A stretch of 64,000 nt of DNA from Brachybacterium endophyticum (lineage in GTDB: Bacteria > Actinomycetota > Actinomycetes > Actinomycetales > Dermabacteraceae), in NCBI RefSeq assembly GCF_003130585.1, contig NZ_QFKX01000001.1, forward strand, positions 372,001 through 436,000, written 5' to 3'. Position 1 is the first letter of the stretch; each line of letters starts with the position of its first letter. Made by a program: the position numbers and the translations under genes. Below, in pieces: positions 27,607 through 37,519 of this stretch. The notes below the pieces were generated by a model. That model saw nothing but the letters and a program-made list of their open reading frames with translations. It had not been told where the DNA came from and searched no databases.

Positions 27607-27607
<1 letters not shown>
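26702..27607 (+). CDS. ABC sugar transporter permease (MalG type)
   Basis: A 301-residue permease with an N-terminal charged extension (1-35) and six membrane segments. The EAA loop is KAARVDGCTRLGIVRRVVLP. The MalG/UgpE-type order (RNSLIVAAATTVLCM, FRFRGQRVLLL, then the EAA loop) is clear. The start overlaps the previous permease (ATGA), and its stop overlaps the ATPase gene by one base. Confidence 0.92.
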
Positions 27608-28683
<1,076 letters not shown>

Positions 28684-28700
28684 TCGATGGGACAGGAGAC

Positions 28701-28754
28701 GACCGGGAGGCGTTCTGGGGCATGGTCGTGGAGGCCATCCGCGTGCTGGGGTGA
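28701..28754 (+). repeat. Direct repeat copy 2 (relic of a nucleoside hydrolase 3' end)
   Basis: Seventeen codons plus stop, reading DREAFWGMVVEAIRVLG, with no start and no upstream coding: a gene remnant. Bases 28710-28754 equal 21519-21563 exactly. The two mismatches in the first nine bases give one silent change and one Asp to Glu change. It begins 18 bp after the ABC ATPase stop codon. Confidence 0.9.
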
Positions 28755-28853
28755 GGGGGCGCCGGGGCCGAACGTGACCGGCGCGGGGCCCGTCCTGCAG
28801 GGGCCGCCGTCGATACACTCCCCGGGACGCAACCCCCACCGAAGGACGCAACG

Positions 28854-29288
28854 ATGCTCACCGGAATCGACCCCCTGCTCAGCGGCGAGCTGCTGCGGAT
28901 CCTCGACCACATGGGGCACGACGACACCCTGCTCGTGGCAGACGCGCACTACCCCTCCTGCCGCTCGGGCGCTCCGGTGATCGACCTGCCGGTGACCTCC
29001 CCGGAGGCCGTGCGCGCGATCCGCACCGTGCTCCCGCTGGACCTCTACGCAGGCCCGTCGGTCACCCTGATGACGCCCGAGCCCGGCACGGGCGAGGAGG
29101 TCCAGGCGCAGCTGACCGAGGCCGTCGCCGCACCCGATCAGGACCGCATCGAGTTCATCGACCGCTTCCCCTTCTACGAGCGCGCCGAGAAGATCTTCGC
29201 CGTGGTGCGCACGGCCGAGGTGCGCAAGTACGGCTGCATCATGATCCGCAAGGGCGTGGTCGGCGACGAGGAAGGCCCCGAGGCCTGA
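28854..29288 (+). CDS. RbsD/FucU family sugar mutarotase
   Basis: A 144-residue RbsD/FucU protein, catalysing anomer or ring-form interconversion of a free sugar (D-ribose pyranase or L-fucose mutarotase). Family features: LSGELLRILDHMGHDDTLLV with the conserved His near residue 20, DAHYPS, and the C-terminal RKYGCIMIRKGV. The overall pattern is closer to FucU, but D-ribose released by nucleoside hydrolysis would be a sensible substrate, and the relic of a nucleoside hydrolase 3' end lies 100 bp upstream. AAGGA precedes the ATG; TACACT upstream may be its -10 box. Confidence 0.9.
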   Translation: MLTGIDPLLSGELLRILDHMGHDDTLLVADAHYPSCRSGAPVIDLPVTSPEAVRAIRTVLPLDLYAGPSVTLMTPEPGTGEEVQAQLTEAVAAPDQDRIEFIDRFPFYERAEKIFAVVRTAEVRKYGCIMIRKGVVGDEEGPEA

Positions 29289-29304
29289 GGGCCGCGAGAA
29301 CGCC

Positions 29305-30039
29305 ATGAGCGACATGCTGATCGTGGGCCACCGCGGCGCGATGGCCCACGCACCCGAGAACAGCCTCGAGTCCTACGCGCTCGCCGAGCAGGCGGGCGTC
29401 GACGAGATCGAGCTCGACGTGCGCCTGAGCGCCGACGAGCAGCTCTTCCTCCTGCATGACGCCACCCTCGATCGCGTCGCCGGCGACGACTCCGCCCGCG
29501 AGCTGGGGCCGGTCGCCGATCTGACGCTCGCGCAGCTGCAGTCCGTGGTGCTCGACTCCGGGCGCGGCGTCGTCACCCTCGCCGAGATGTACGACGCCAC
29601 CAGCACCGGCATCCAGCTCGAGATCAAGGCACCCGAGACCGTCCCCTATCTCGCGCGGTTCTTCGCCGAGCGCCCCGCCGATGCCGAACGCACATTCCTG
29701 ATGAGCTTCAAGGAAGACACTCTGCGTGAGGCCGCGGAGCTGATGCCGCAGGTGGCCCGCGGCATCATCCGCAAGGACCTCGCCACCGCCAACGCCTTCG
29801 AGGGCGGCTGGCGCGGCCTCGTCGATCGCGCCCGGGCGCAGCGCCTCGCCGTGGGCCTCCTGGGACTCACGGAGCAGGACTCCGCGGAGATCCGCGGGGA
29901 GGGCCTCGAGCTGCACGTGTGGCCGATGCAGTCGCTCGAGGACATGCGCGACGCGGTGCGTCTGCAGGCCGACGGCACCACCTCCGACGACCCGGCCCTC
30001 GCCCTGCAGTGGCGCCGCGAGGTGGTGGGAACGGAGTAG
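29305..30039 (+). CDS. Glycerophosphodiester phosphodiesterase
   Basis: A 244-residue GDPD/PI-PLC-like TIM barrel that hydrolyses glycerophosphodiesters to glycerol 3-phosphate and an alcohol. The diagnostic start GHRGAMAHAPENS (His-Arg and Glu-Asn pairs), the metal-binding DEIELDVRLS and the catalytic HDATLDR are all present. It has no signal peptide, so it is cytoplasmic. The ATG is 16 bp after the mutarotase stop, suggesting co-transcription. Confidence 0.92.
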   Translation: MSDMLIVGHRGAMAHAPENSLESYALAEQAGVDEIELDVRLSADEQLFLLHDATLDRVAGDDSARELGPVADLTLAQLQSVVLDSGRGVVTLAEMYDATSTGIQLEIKAPETVPYLARFFAERPADAERTFLMSFKEDTLREAAELMPQVARGIIRKDLATANAFEGGWRGLVDRARAQRLAVGLLGLTEQDSAEIRGEGLELHVWPMQSLEDMRDAVRLQADGTTSDDPALALQWRREVVGTE

Positions 30040-30045
30040 TCAGCC

Positions 30046-30070
30046 CGCCGCGGGATCGATCCCTGCGGCG
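30046..30070. terminator. Bidirectional hairpin between convergent genes
   Basis: A near-perfect palindrome centred on ATCGAT at 30055-30060 with a 12-bp stem and one bulged T (30064), placed just after the phosphodiesterase stop codon and before the stop of the opposing C69 gene. Confidence 0.55.
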
Positions 30071-30089
30071 TGGTGGTGCCTACGCGCGC

Positions 30090-31730
30090 TCACCCGTCGG
30101 ACCGCGAGAACCGGTTGGTCATCAGGTTGCTCGTCGTGTGCAGGACGGACGCCAGCAGGGTGTCGGTCTGTTCACGGATCTGCTCGGCGATCCGCGTGTT
30201 CGTCGCTGCGAGGCGCGCCGAGACGTCGCTGTCGGCAGGAGCCTTGCCTGCCCCGGAGCCGTCGCCGTCGGCCATGCCGCCGCCGGCCGATCCGACCTCC
30301 TGATCGGCCGCATGCACCGCCGCGCGGCCGAGGGCCTGCGTGGCGAGCTGGTACTTCTCGATCTCAGGGATCACCTCGGAGAAGTGCGCGTCGGCCAGTG
30401 TCGCGATCAGGCGCGATGTCCAGTAGAAGCTGTCGGTGTCCACGCGCGCGGTGGTCGTCGAGAGATAGGCGGGCGCTTCGCCGACGTTCGTGAACATCGG
30501 GATCAGCGTGTTGAACGGGTTCGAGGCGAAGCAGACCCACTGCAGGCCGCGGGAGGCCTCGGGCCGGTCAGGACGAACCTGCAGGATCGCCAGCGCGTTG
30601 TGGCGGTTGATGCCGATGGGCCGGAACGCGCGGCGCTCGGCGTCGGTGCCGCGCGGGGAGTACGGGTCGAACACCGTGCCCTGGTAGTGCGAGCTCAGCA
30701 CGTCCTTGACGTCCTCGACGGTGAGGCGGCGCTCCGGCCGGCGGCTCCACGGCAGATCGTCGGAGTCAGGGTTGCTGTGGCGGCCGGGCCCGTCCCAGTC
30801 CTCGCTGGTGGGGTTGAGCATGCGCTGCATGGACCAGGCGCGGGGCGTGTTGTAGACGTGGTCGTGATCCGAGTGCGAGCCGAACGCCTCACGCGGATTG
30901 AAGGTACGGCCGACGGTGCTCGTCGTCCCCGTCGCGTCCGCGGTGGTATCGGCGGCCTGGTCCGTCCCCGCCACGGCGGAGAACCCCGCCCCCGCGCCGG
31001 CGCGCAGCGTGAGGTCGAGGTGGTGGGTCTCGAGGAACTCGCGCAGGTCGGGGCTCGCCAGGTGGTCGCGGCCCTCGCCCTCGGCGTCCTCGAGGTCGAA
31101 GAAGTCGATGCCCAGCTGGTTCGGCATCGTCACGTAATGGTCCTCGGGCACGCGCTTGGCGATCCAGTGGTGACCGCCGACGGTCTCGAGCCACCAGGCG
31201 TCCTGCGCATCGGAGAAGGCGATCCCGTTCATCTCGTAGGTGCCGTGCTCGGCGAGCAGCGCGCCCAGGCGCTCGACGCCCTCGCGGGCGGAGCGGATGT
31301 AGGGGAGGACCAGCGTCACGAAGTCCTCCTCGCCGAAGCCACCCGCTTGCTCCGGCCGATGGTCGGCCTCACCGCCGGTGCCCGATCCCGGGATGTGCTC
31401 GACGAGAGGGTCGGCGCCGAGCACGCGGGCGTTGGTCGTCAGCGTCTCGGTCGCGCTCATCGCAACGTTCGCGGCGTTGATGCCCGCGCAGCCCCAGATG
31501 CCCTCGTCGGGCAGCGCGTTGGGGATCGAGGTGTAGCGCAGCGGGTCGCCCGGCAGCTCGATCGTGCGCCGGCCGATCACGCTCGTGTAGGTGCGCGGCT
31601 GGTCCTCGGGGTGCACCACGACCACGCGCTTGGGGTCGAAGTTCCCGTTCGAGGAGTCCTCGGTGCGGGCGATGATCGGGGAGCCGTCGGCGCTGGCGGC
31701 GCGGCCGACGAGCAGCGTGGTGCAGGGCAT
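30090..31730 (-). CDS. C69 family dipeptidase
   Basis: A 546-residue Ntn-hydrolase of peptidase family C69 (PepD-like dipeptidase). The N-terminus MPCTTLLVGRAASADGSPII places the nucleophile Cys at position 3; ARTEDS follows as in the family, and WWLETVGGHHWIAKRVP and CFASNPFNTLIP are further conserved blocks. ATG 31730 was chosen because the nucleophile must be near the N-terminus and GAGGAGACCC lies just before it; a longer reading frame upstream is not family-like. Ser/Gly/Thr-rich insertions (about 290-320 and 480-510) are unusual but may be lineage-specific. Confidence 0.88.
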   Translation of the reverse strand: MPCTTLLVGRAASADGSPIIARTEDSSNGNFDPKRVVVVHPEDQPRTYTSVIGRRTIELPGDPLRYTSIPNALPDEGIWGCAGINAANVAMSATETLTTNARVLGADPLVEHIPGSGTGGEADHRPEQAGGFGEEDFVTLVLPYIRSAREGVERLGALLAEHGTYEMNGIAFSDAQDAWWLETVGGHHWIAKRVPEDHYVTMPNQLGIDFFDLEDAEGEGRDHLASPDLREFLETHHLDLTLRAGAGAGFSAVAGTDQAADTTADATGTTSTVGRTFNPREAFGSHSDHDHVYNTPRAWSMQRMLNPTSEDWDGPGRHSNPDSDDLPWSRRPERRLTVEDVKDVLSSHYQGTVFDPYSPRGTDAERRAFRPIGINRHNALAILQVRPDRPEASRGLQWVCFASNPFNTLIPMFTNVGEAPAYLSTTTARVDTDSFYWTSRLIATLADAHFSEVIPEIEKYQLATQALGRAAVHAADQEVGSAGGGMADGDGSGAGKAPADSDVSARLAATNTRIAEQIREQTDTLLASVLHTTSNLMTNRFSRSDG

Positions 31731-31852
31731 GAGGGTCTCCTCGGCGTGGGGCGCGATGGCGGCCCGGTGCGGGTCCGCGTGCTCTGCCACGGTAGTACGG
31801 GAGGGAGAGGTAAGCCGGTGCGTCGATCGGGATCAGGGCGTAGCGTTCGCGT

Positions 31853-32026
31853 ATGAGCCGCACGCCTCGCACCGAGCTGGATGAGTCAACGCCCCGCGCT
31901 CTCGCGCGGGCGGATTCCGGCGCTCTTCGGGTCCGCTCCGAGCACGGTGTGCCGCAGATCAGCACCCCGATTCGCGACTGGAGCACCGAGGAGATGCTCG
32001 AGGACATGCGCGGAGACCGCTTCTGA
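31853..32026 (+). CDS. Small hypothetical protein, antitoxin-like
   Basis: A 57-residue ORF with the tail STPIRDWSTEEMLEDMRGDRF. That charged ending resembles the toxin-binding C-termini of VapB/Phd-like antitoxins, but no DNA-binding domain and no toxin gene is next to it. TAGCGT lies ten bases before the ATG with no ribosome site, as in leaderless actinobacterial messages. Codon bias is consistent with coding. The function assignment is weak. Confidence 0.45.
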   Translation: MSRTPRTELDESTPRALARADSGALRVRSEHGVPQISTPIRDWSTEEMLEDMRGDRF

Positions 32027-32048
32027 TCGGTATGAGCATCCCGGCGGT

Positions 32049-32474
32049 ATGACCCAGCAGGCCGCCACCATGGACACCGCCGACGGTCCGTGCTTCGCTC
32101 ACGGCATGGACATCGCACATCAGGTGGTCGTGTTCGACGCAGCGGAGCTCGAACCCGAGAGCACGTTCTGGGCAGGAGTCCTCGAGGGCGAGGTGGACGT
32201 CGAGGACGACTGGCACATGATCACGGTCGACGGAGCACCCAAGGTCGGCGTGCAGCTCGCGCCCGACCACGTCGCCCCCGACTGGCCCGAGGAATCCCGC
32301 CCGCAGCAGATCCACCTCGACCTCTACGTGCACGACTTCCCCACGGCCCACGAGAAGGTGATGGCGCTGGGAGCGCGCGTGCTCAAGGAGGCGAAGGACG
32401 CGACCCCGAACGCCGACTTCCAGGTCTACGCCGACCCGGCCGGGCATCCGTTCTGCCTGTGCATCATCACCTGA
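32049..32474 (+). CDS. VOC family (glyoxalase/bleomycin-resistance fold) protein
   Basis: A 141-residue VOC-superfamily protein of the small actinobacterial glyoxalase-like type. Visible: AHQVVVFDAAELE at the start of the fold, FWAGVLEGEVD, the beta strand QIHLDLYVHDF and the ending YADPAGHPFCLC. Whether it binds metal or is only a ligand-binding module cannot be told. The start could be ATG 32049, 32070 or 32106; only the last begins at the conserved fold. No operon partner is evident. Confidence 0.8.
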   Translation: MTQQAATMDTADGPCFAHGMDIAHQVVVFDAAELEPESTFWAGVLEGEVDVEDDWHMITVDGAPKVGVQLAPDHVAPDWPEESRPQQIHLDLYVHDFPTAHEKVMALGARVLKEAKDATPNADFQVYADPAGHPFCLCIIT

Positions 32475-32579
32475 CCGGCGGCGGCTCAGGGAGGGTCCAC
32501 TGGAACCTGTATGGGCTTCCGGGCGCTGGATAGTCTCGCCGGGTCAGCGAGATGAGCCCGAACCGTCGAAGGAGTTCTC

Positions 32580-33485
32580 ATGCAGACCGATGTGACGTTC
32601 CCCAGCCAGGGCGAGACGATCGCCGGGACGCTGTTCGTCCCGGACGATGCGCAGGGCGCCGGCCCCGCGATCGTGATCAGCCATCCTTTCGGCAGCGTGC
32701 GCCAGCAGTCGCCGATCAACTACGCCACGCGCCTGGTCGAGCAGGGCCTCGTGGTCCTCACCTTCGATGCCGCCTACCAGGGCGAGAGCACGGGCGAGCC
32801 GCGCCAGCTCGAGGATCCGTACGTCCGCGCGGAGAACGTGAAGGACGCGGTGAGCTACCTGACCAGCCGTGACGAGGTGGATCCCGAGCGGATCGGCGCC
32901 CTGGGCATCTGCGCCTCGGGCGGCTATGTGCCCTTCGCTGCTGCCACGGACCAGCGGATCAAGGCCGTGGCGACGGTGAGCGGCGCGGACGTGGGCGCCG
33001 TCTACCGGGCCCAGCCGGAGATGCTGCAGCAGCTGCTCGACGGCTCGCTGCAGGCCCGCACAGAGCGCACGCAGGGCCGGCAGGTCGAGCCGAGCCCGAT
33101 GATCCCGATGACCCAGGAGGACGCCGACCAGCAGCCTGATCGATCGCTGTTCAAGGAGGCGTACTACTACTACCGCACGGATCGTGCCCGCGATGATCGC
33201 GCGCCGAACACGGTGGATCCGACGAGCTTCGACCGGATGGCCTCCTTCGACGCCTACCGGTTCGTGGACAGGATCTCCCCGCGTCCGCTGCTGATGGTCG
33301 CCGGCAGCGATGCGGACACCCTGCCGCATTCGCAGCAGGCCATCGAGGACGCCGCGGAGCCCAAGGAGCTGTTCCTGGTCGAGGGCGCTTCCCACGTCGA
33401 CCTGTACGACAAGCCCGAGGCCGTCGACCCGGCCGTGGCGAAGATCGGCCCGTTCTTCACCCAGAACCTGGCCGCGATGAGCTGA
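32580..33485 (+). CDS. Alpha/beta hydrolase (dienelactone hydrolase-like, COG1073 type)
   Basis: A 301-residue alpha/beta hydrolase with the opening FPSQGETIAGTLFVPD typical of the COG1073 group. The nucleophile elbow reads LGICASGGYVPF, so the nucleophile may be Cys (as in dienelactone hydrolase) rather than Ser. A later GSDADTLPHSQQA and the final ASHVDLYD provide Asp and His candidates. GAAGGAG precedes the ATG. Single gene; the substrate is unknown. Confidence 0.85.
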   Translation: MQTDVTFPSQGETIAGTLFVPDDAQGAGPAIVISHPFGSVRQQSPINYATRLVEQGLVVLTFDAAYQGESTGEPRQLEDPYVRAENVKDAVSYLTSRDEVDPERIGALGICASGGYVPFAAATDQRIKAVATVSGADVGAVYRAQPEMLQQLLDGSLQARTERTQGRQVEPSPMIPMTQEDADQQPDRSLFKEAYYYYRTDRARDDRAPNTVDPTSFDRMASFDAYRFVDRISPRPLLMVAGSDADTLPHSQQAIEDAAEPKELFLVEGASHVDLYDKPEAVDPAVAKIGPFFTQNLAAMS

Positions 33486-33564
33486 TACGTCCCGCGCGTG
33501 CACCCGCCGTGCACCGACTGCGAGAAGTCGTCGTTCTTCTGAACGGGAGAGGTAAGCCCGCCGA

Positions 33565-34917
33565 TCACGCGCCCACCGAACCTCCTGCCTGCGCCTGCCG
33601 GGCACGCGTGACGAGCAGCTGCTCGATGCGGTCGGCGTCCTTGGGATAGGTCCAGTACAGGACGCTCACGAACAGCCCGTTCGCCAGCATCACGATGCCC
33701 GGCAGCCACAGCATCACGACAACCAGGCCGTGCGCCTGGCCGATGTAGCCCGCGAGCAGGTTGAAGATCGCGTAGGCGATCGCCTCGAACACGCTAAGCA
33801 TCAGTGCGAACGCGGCCCCGCGCAGCTCCGGCGGGACCACGGCGGCGACGATCGGACGGTTCACCCCCGGGTTCAGGCCCTGCAGGAAGCCGAGCATGGC
33901 CCAGAAGATCGCGAAGACGCCGATGCCGCCCCAGTCGACCTGCGTGGCGATGATCGCGACGATCCCGAAGGCGATCTGCGCGAACTGCAGCACGGTGAGG
34001 CGGCCGCGGCGGGGGAACGCCTTGTGGAGCGCGTCGGTGACGATGCCGCCGCCCAGGGTGCCCACTGTGTAACCGATGCCGAAGGGGAGGGTGACCACGG
34101 CGGCGACGGCGGTCGTGAAGCCATAGGTGCTGACCAGGAACACGGTTCCGAAGGAGCCGATCAGCAGGTGACCGCTGACCAGGCGCTGGATCAGCATGAT
34201 CACGAAGGTGGGGATCCGCAGCATCTGGCGGATCTTCGCCCAGGTGAGCTTCTCGTCCGCGGCGCGCTGCTCGGGGGTGAGGGCGACCAGCGTCGGCTCG
34301 CTAGCGCCCACGCCCGGATCGCGGAAGAACGCGAAAACGAGCAGTGCGAGCACGATCATCACGGCGCCCCAGAGGAAGAACCCCCACCGCCAGCCGTTCT
34401 CGATGGTCGAGAGACGTCCGAGCAGGGGCCCGGCGACGGAGCCCAGCAGGCTGACGGCACCCCACGTGTATCCGGAGGCGCGCCCGCGCAGGGGCGCGTC
34501 GAACAGGTCGATGGTGATCTCGGAGACCAGCGGCAGGGCCGCGGCGACGAACACGGCGGTCACGGCGTAGCCCAGCAGCAGCGTGACGAAGCCGGTCGCG
34601 AATCCGGTCGCGATCGTGACGAGGCCGGCGGCGGCCGTCGTCAGCACGAAGGTGGTCTTGCGGTTCGTGCGCCGCGCGACGAACGCCCAGAACGGGCCGA
34701 ACACGACCGTCACGCACTTCCCGACCGCGACCAGCACCCCCAGGGCGCTCAGCGGCAGGGCGAGCGCCGCGAAGATCACCGGGGCGAGCGTGCTGATCAC
34801 GCTGGACTCGTTGTTGTCGGCGAACAGGGTCCCGCCGATCAGGGCGAGCTTGCGCCAACGTCCGGGGACGTAGCCCGCTGGACGCGCCGAGGCGGGGGCA
34901 GGGCGAGTGGTGGTCAC
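33565..34917 (-). CDS. MFS transporter, linked to sulfatase
   Basis: A 450-residue 12-helix major facilitator protein with a long central loop (about 195-220, PEQRAADEKLTWAKIR). GTG 34917 is preferred because GAGGAG lies seven bases upstream; the ATG at 34932 overlaps that ribosome site. It lies 97-113 bp downstream of the sulfatase gene in the same direction, so it probably moves the sulfated substrate or a desulfated product. Member of the PadR-regulated unit. Confidence 0.85.
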   Translation of the reverse strand: MTTTRPAPASARPAGYVPGRWRKLALIGGTLFADNNESSVISTLAPVIFAALALPLSALGVLVAVGKCVTVVFGPFWAFVARRTNRKTTFVLTTAAAGLVTIATGFATGFVTLLLGYAVTAVFVAAALPLVSEITIDLFDAPLRGRASGYTWGAVSLLGSVAGPLLGRLSTIENGWRWGFFLWGAVMIVLALLVFAFFRDPGVGASEPTLVALTPEQRAADEKLTWAKIRQMLRIPTFVIMLIQRLVSGHLLIGSFGTVFLVSTYGFTTAVAAVVTLPFGIGYTVGTLGGGIVTDALHKAFPRRGRLTVLQFAQIAFGIVAIIATQVDWGGIGVFAIFWAMLGFLQGLNPGVNRPIVAAVVPPELRGAAFALMLSVFEAIAYAIFNLLAGYIGQAHGLVVVMLWLPGIVMLANGLFVSVLYWTYPKDADRIEQLLVTRARQAQAGGSVGA

Positions 34918-35029
34918 GGTCGATCTCCTCATCGAGATGTGGGGGTGCTGCGCGAGGTGCTGCGAGAAGAGGCGGGCAGGGAGAGGGAGAGAGGGGAACG
35001 GGGCCCGCCGTCGGGCCCGTCGAGGGGTC

Positions 35030-36808
35030 TCAGGCGCGAGCGGTCGCGCTGATTCGTGCGTGGATGCTGAGAAGGACGTCGCGCCTGAGAGCCGGGGAGA
35101 GGGCGGCCAGCTCGACGAGGGTCGAGGTGCCCGCCAGACGGGTCAGGGACTCGGCCGCCGGGCCGATGGCTTCACAGATCGCTGCTGCGGCCTCCCCGTC
35201 GCGCATCAGCTCCGCGAGTGTCCGGGTCGCCACGGGGGATCCGGGCGGGAGGTCATCGGCCGACGGCGGTGGGGCGATGGACGCGAGGTAGGCCGGATGC
35301 TGGCGGCGGGCGAGCAGGTGCTCCGGGCCCACCGGGCCGTGCTCGGGAACGCCCAGCCGCTCGTACTGCGAGGGCGGTGCGTCGGCGGCACGCAGGGCCT
35401 CGAGGAGCAGGTCGATCATGCGCAGTTCGAGCTCGTCGTCGAGGATCGGCGAGGTCTGCTCGGGATCCGCGGCGAGGTCGAAGAGGACGGTGCCGAGCGC
35501 GGCCGGGTTCCCGACCGGGCTGCCGGGCAGGCGCAGCACCGGCACCCCCTGGGTGAAGGAGAGCGGCGGGTGCAGCTCCGCCGCACGCAGTTCGGCGGGG
35601 GAGAAGCGGCGGTCCATGTGGGTGGGCATCAGCGTGTGCTCGAACAGCGGTGTGTTGTCCTCGGTGACGCACGCGCGCATGTAGACGAAACGGCCGTCGG
35701 TGACGTTGACGTGCCCGCCGAAGGTCCCGAACAGGGCGTGCTCGCGGATCGAGGAGTCGTCCCGCAGCGTGGGCAGCAGGGACCTGCCCTGCATGCGCTC
35801 GGTCGGGGCGAGACCGAAGAGGTCGAGCAGCGTGGGGCCGAGGTCCACTGTCTGCACGAGGCTCTCCCGCTGCGCCCCCGCGGCCCCGGCGCCGGGATCC
35901 CAGACGAACAGCGGGGTGTGGATGTTCTCGTCGTACCAGTGCTGGACGTTCTTGCCCCACCAGCCGTGCTCTCCCAGCAGGAAGCCGTGGTCGGTGCAGA
36001 CGATCAGCGCGGTGTCCTCCCACAGGGAGTCCGCGTCGAAGCGGTCCAGGATCCTGCCCAGCGAGGCGTCGCACATGCTCAGCAGCGCCGCGTACTCATC
36101 GCGCACCCGCGTCGTGGTCGCGGCATCCTCGTCGGCCTTCTTGTAGTCGGGCCAGTCGGTGCGTCGCGGATCCTCGGGGGCCAGGCCGTACAGGCGCCGG
36201 TGCTCGGCGTAGGAGAAGAACGGCTCGTGCGGATCGAAGCACTCGATCTGCAGCAGCCAGTCGTCCTGGTCGGCATTGGTGGCGAGGAACTCGAGGCCCG
36301 CCTCGACGGTGCGGGTCTGGGGGTGGTCCTTCGGGTCCTGCAGGTACTGACGGTTGACGAGGTCCTGGCGCCACAGTCCGTGGCGCATGACGCGGGTGGT
36401 GCACGCCGGGGGCTCCGGATCGGCGACGTGCCCCTTCCAGGAGTCGCCCTCCTGGCCGCGGAAGAACTCGTAGGAGTCGAAGCGGTTGTGGTAGGTCGCG
36501 CCGCCGTCCTCCCAGTAGTGCTGGTGGTCGGTGACCAGGTGCGTGTAGACGCCGTGCTCGGAGAGCATCTGCGGGACGGAGTCGTCGAACGGTTCGAGCG
36601 GACCCCAGGAGCGGTGCAGGAAATTGTGGCGCCCGGTGTGCAGCTCGCGGCGAGCCGGCATGCACGGCATGCTCCCGCCGTAGCAGGTGCGGAACTGTGC
36701 CGTGTGCTCGGCGAGCCGGGAGAAGTTCGGGGCGTGGACGCCCTCGGCGCCGTACGGGGGTAGGAACCGTCGGTTCAGGCTGTCGAACAGCACCATGACG
36801 GCTCTCAT
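35030..36808 (-). CDS. Type I sulfatase (alkaline phosphatase superfamily)
   Basis: A 592-residue arylsulfatase-like hydrolase. The formylglycine motif CxPxR is intact as CMPAR (Cys49-Arg53), and metal ligands are visible in MVLFDSLNRRFLPP and CTDHGFLLGEHGWWGK. No signal peptide is seen, so cytoplasmic action is likely, with the neighbouring MFS protein importing the sulfate ester (inference). A roughly 80-residue C-terminal extension (about 510-592) with Ala/Leu-rich helices is not part of the usual fold. The start overlaps the PadR gene by 4 nt. The Cys needs a formylglycine-generating enzyme, which is not in this window. Confidence 0.9.
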   Translation of the reverse strand: MRAVMVLFDSLNRRFLPPYGAEGVHAPNFSRLAEHTAQFRTCYGGSMPCMPARRELHTGRHNFLHRSWGPLEPFDDSVPQMLSEHGVYTHLVTDHQHYWEDGGATYHNRFDSYEFFRGQEGDSWKGHVADPEPPACTTRVMRHGLWRQDLVNRQYLQDPKDHPQTRTVEAGLEFLATNADQDDWLLQIECFDPHEPFFSYAEHRRLYGLAPEDPRRTDWPDYKKADEDAATTTRVRDEYAALLSMCDASLGRILDRFDADSLWEDTALIVCTDHGFLLGEHGWWGKNVQHWYDENIHTPLFVWDPGAGAAGAQRESLVQTVDLGPTLLDLFGLAPTERMQGRSLLPTLRDDSSIREHALFGTFGGHVNVTDGRFVYMRACVTEDNTPLFEHTLMPTHMDRRFSPAELRAAELHPPLSFTQGVPVLRLPGSPVGNPAALGTVLFDLAADPEQTSPILDDELELRMIDLLLEALRAADAPPSQYERLGVPEHGPVGPEHLLARRQHPAYLASIAPPPSADDLPPGSPVATRTLAELMRDGEAAAAICEAIGPAAESLTRLAGTSTLVELAALSPALRRDVLLSIHARISATARA

Positions 36809-37449
36809 CGGCGGGTCCCGGGAGCGGCATCGGCGGGGGCGTCGGCGCCATCCGCGGAGTCGGCCGGTGCGGCCGCGCCCTCGGGGAGTCGCGCGGCGAG
36901 GACTTCCTGCAGGTTCTCGAGCCAGGAGATCCACTGGTCGATCGAGGTCTCGCCGAAGCGGTTGAGCTCGTCGCTGACGACGCCCAGCGTCTCGACGTCG
37001 ATCTCGGGGCGGGCGGCGGTGCGCAGGTGGTCCTCGGCGCGGTCGCGTCCACGGTTCTTGCGCACGGTGCGTCGGCGCTCGGTGAGCTCCTGCTCGACCA
37101 GCTCGAGGGCGCGGGGGAGGTCGAGCATCGCCGCCACCCGCAGACGGGCGGAGAACTCCGGGTCCTGGAAACGACGGGGAGGGGCGTAGAGGGAGCGCAC
37201 CCAGCGCCGCAGACGCTCGAAGCCGGCGTCGGTGATGCTGTAGACCTTGCCGTCCGGAGCGCTCTCGCGGGGGTCGACCACGTGCTCGATCCAGCCCTCG
37301 GTCTCCATGCGGCCCAGCAGGCGGTAGATCTGGCTGGGGTGGCGGTCCAGTCCCGAGAACTTGCCCTCCACCCGGGTCCAGCGCGCGATGTCGTACCCGG
37401 TCATGGACCGTGCGGCCAGCAGTCCCAGCAGCGGGAACTCGAGCTTCAT
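36805..37449 (-). CDS. PadR family transcriptional regulator
   Basis: A 214-residue PadR regulator. The N-terminal winged helix (LLGLLAARSMTGYDIARW, then HPSQIYRLLGRMETEGWIE) is followed by a helical C-terminal dimerisation part and an Ala/Asp-rich tail. It is the first gene of the PadR-sulfatase-MFS unit, and the operator-promoter just upstream indicates autorepression. Confidence 0.9.
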   Translation of the reverse strand: MKLEFPLLGLLAARSMTGYDIARWTRVEGKFSGLDRHPSQIYRLLGRMETEGWIEHVVDPRESAPDGKVYSITDAGFERLRRWVRSLYAPPRRFQDPEFSARLRVAAMLDLPRALELVEQELTERRRTVRKNRGRDRAEDHLRTAARPEIDVETLGVVSDELNRFGETSIDQWISWLENLQEVLAARLPEGAAAPADSADGADAPADAAPGTRR

Positions 37450-37474
37450 CTCTGCCTCCTCGTCGAGCGGACGC

Positions 37475-37519
37475 GCTCAACCTATGTGCAAAAGCGACTA
37501 GGTGCAAGTGCATCTAATC
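37475..37519 (-). promoter_or_regulatory. Promoter and PadR operator of the sulfatase unit
   Basis: On the minus strand a -35 box TTGCAC and a -10 box TAGGTT are spaced by exactly 17 bases. The -35 box lies inside an imperfect palindrome at 37496-37519, arms GACTAGGTGCA and TGCATCTAATC around AG (9 of 11 pairs match). PadR binding here would directly block RNA polymerase. Confidence 0.65.

Noticed and set aside
29919..31856. 645-codon plus-strand ORF antisense to the C69 dipeptidase
   Set aside because: Low-complexity Arg/Val/Gly composition and no recognisable motif; the opposing frame encodes a complete dipeptidase with catalytic residues.
33495..33560. Possible terminator between the alpha/beta hydrolase and MFS genes
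   Set aside because: Only a 6-bp self-complementary GTGCAC pair and a 5-bp AGAAG/CTTCT pair; too weak to call.
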